Below are positions 5,477 through 5,819 of a stretch of 5,819 nucleotides of DNA, piece after piece. Made by a program: the position numbers and the translations under genes. Source of the DNA: Planctomycetota bacterium (GTDB lineage Bacteria > Planctomycetota > Planctomycetia > Planctomycetales > Planctomycetaceae); contig JAEYWB010000064.1 in NCBI GenBank assembly GCA_023429275.1, forward strand, positions 1 through 5,819, read 5' to 3'. Below the pieces are notes generated by a model, which was not told the DNA's origin, did no database searches, and saw only the letters and a program-made list of their open reading frames with translations. Position 1 is the first letter of the stretch. Every line of letters starts with the position of its first letter.

Positions 5477-5477
5477 A
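5451..5477 (-). promoter_or_regulatory. ECF42-type promoter driving the VOC-YCII-YCII-sigma operon
   Basis: On the minus strand, TGTCGA (5477-5472), a 17-base spacer, and CGAC (5454-5451). This matches in all ten positions the ECF42 signature I recall from work on the Streptomyces venezuelae factor (TGTCGA at -35, CGA/TC at -10). The transcript would start near 5444 with a leader of about 65 bases. It implies autoregulation by the operon's own sigma factor. The match is seen; the consensus is from memory; activity is inferred. Confidence 0.68.
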
Positions 5478-5485
5478 GGCCTCAC
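5456..5485. repeat. 8-bp perfect inverted repeat overlapping the divergent promoters
   Basis: GTGAGGCC (5456-5463) and GGCCTCAC (5478-5485) are perfect reverse complements separated by 14 bases. The repeat covers the spacer of both predicted promoters and the plus-strand start region. It could be an operator for a second regulator or simply promoter-proximal symmetry. Confidence 0.4.
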
Positions 5486-5602
5486 CAGGATTCTTCGAAA
5501 AATCCGAACCTCATTCCGGAGCAGGAGTTCCACGGTTGATTCTCTCTCCCGGCCGCTGCACAGTGAGGAACTTCCGTCTTCACCCGGTCTGCCAGGTCGT
5601 CG

Positions 5603-5819
5603 ATGTCCAGCTCCTACATGCTGATTTTCCGTGACACCACGCCAGAGGTGTACGAGGCGATGACTCCGCCGCAGCGGCAATCCGCACTGAACGACTGGAA
5701 CGCCTGGTACGACGATCTCGCGGCCCGCGGCAAAGTCGATCATGGACGTCCTCTCGAACGGGGAGGGAGAGTCGTCTCGGGAGCCCGCGGCGAAACGGTC
5801 GTGGGTGTGTGGGGTTTAA
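5603..5819 (+). CDS. YCII/DGPF-like protein, third copy, divergent (cut by right edge)
   Basis: The frame is open from ATG 5603 to the window end (72 residues, no stop). The N-terminus SYMLIFRDTTPEVYEAM, the stretch LNDWNAWYDDLAARGKVDHG (29-48) and the block LERGGRVVSGARGETVV (51-67) follow the YCII-like pattern in which DGPF or DGPY should come next. Instead the last residues read GVWGL, so the core motif is not seen; see findings. An AGG (5594-5596) six bases before ATG 5603 is a weak Shine-Dalgarno; an internal ATG at 5618 is a shorter alternative. It is divergent from the VOC-YCII-sigma operon across a 222-base promoter region and probably shares its control. Confidence 0.72.
   Translation, partial: MSSSYMLIFRDTTPEVYEAMTPPQRQSALNDWNAWYDDLAARGKVDHGRPLERGGRVVSGARGETVVGVWGL

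Noticed and set aside
5441..5743. 100-codon minus-strand frame over the divergent promoter and third YCII gene
   Set aside because: It overlaps the promoter block and is antisense to a frame with clear YCII-like sequence; no motif was seen in it.

Overview
The window is a GC-rich bacterial segment with densely packed genes and no tRNA, rRNA, CRISPR array or transposase gene. The gene set suggests a Planctomycetota-like or other non-proteobacterial lineage: an EpmA-type lysyl ligase, an orphan CsrA, and an ECF sigma factor with a long C-terminal extension encoded beside YCII/DGPF proteins. That placement is an inference from protein style, not a computed result. Genes are cut by both edges of the window.

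Left part, plus strand (1-1911). The 3' portion of an inositol monophosphatase-family gene is followed, after a 183-base gap with small hairpins, by epmA, the elongation factor P lysine ligase. The ligase motifs are complete, including the alanine in motif 3 that separates EpmA from true lysyl-tRNA synthetases.

Middle (1912-2610). csrA lies on the minus strand, convergent with epmA. A 10-bp-arm inverted repeat lies between the two stop codons. Upstream of csrA is a 379-base gene-free stretch. It holds a perfect Shine-Dalgarno that overlaps an ANGGA-type CsrA site, two leader hairpins, a tentative promoter, short repeats and potential stem-loops. It ends with a good intrinsic-terminator candidate belonging to the next minus-strand gene.

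Right part (2611-5819) is a coherent stress-sigma locus. The minus-strand operon reads in transcription order: PhnB-like VOC protein, YCII/DGPF protein, second YCII/DGPF protein, then an ECF sigma factor of the type known as ECF42 (sigma2, sigma4, DUF6596-like and TPR-like C-terminal region). A third YCII-type gene starts divergently on the plus strand and runs off the right edge. Between the divergent genes is a perfect match to the promoter signature I recall for ECF42 (TGTCGA, 17 bp, CGAC) reading into the operon. The same 28 bp, read on the other strand, gives a one-mismatch copy reading toward the divergent YCII gene. This suggests one autoregulated, bidirectional sigma-factor promoter for both transcription units.

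Inside the operon, the gap between the YCII genes and the sigma gene is occupied by a roughly 114-bp element. It has 22-bp near-perfect inverted ends and six tandem heptamers, and it supplies the stop codon of the upstream YCII gene. It may be a REP/MITE-like repeat or an attenuating hairpin that sets how much sigma factor is made.
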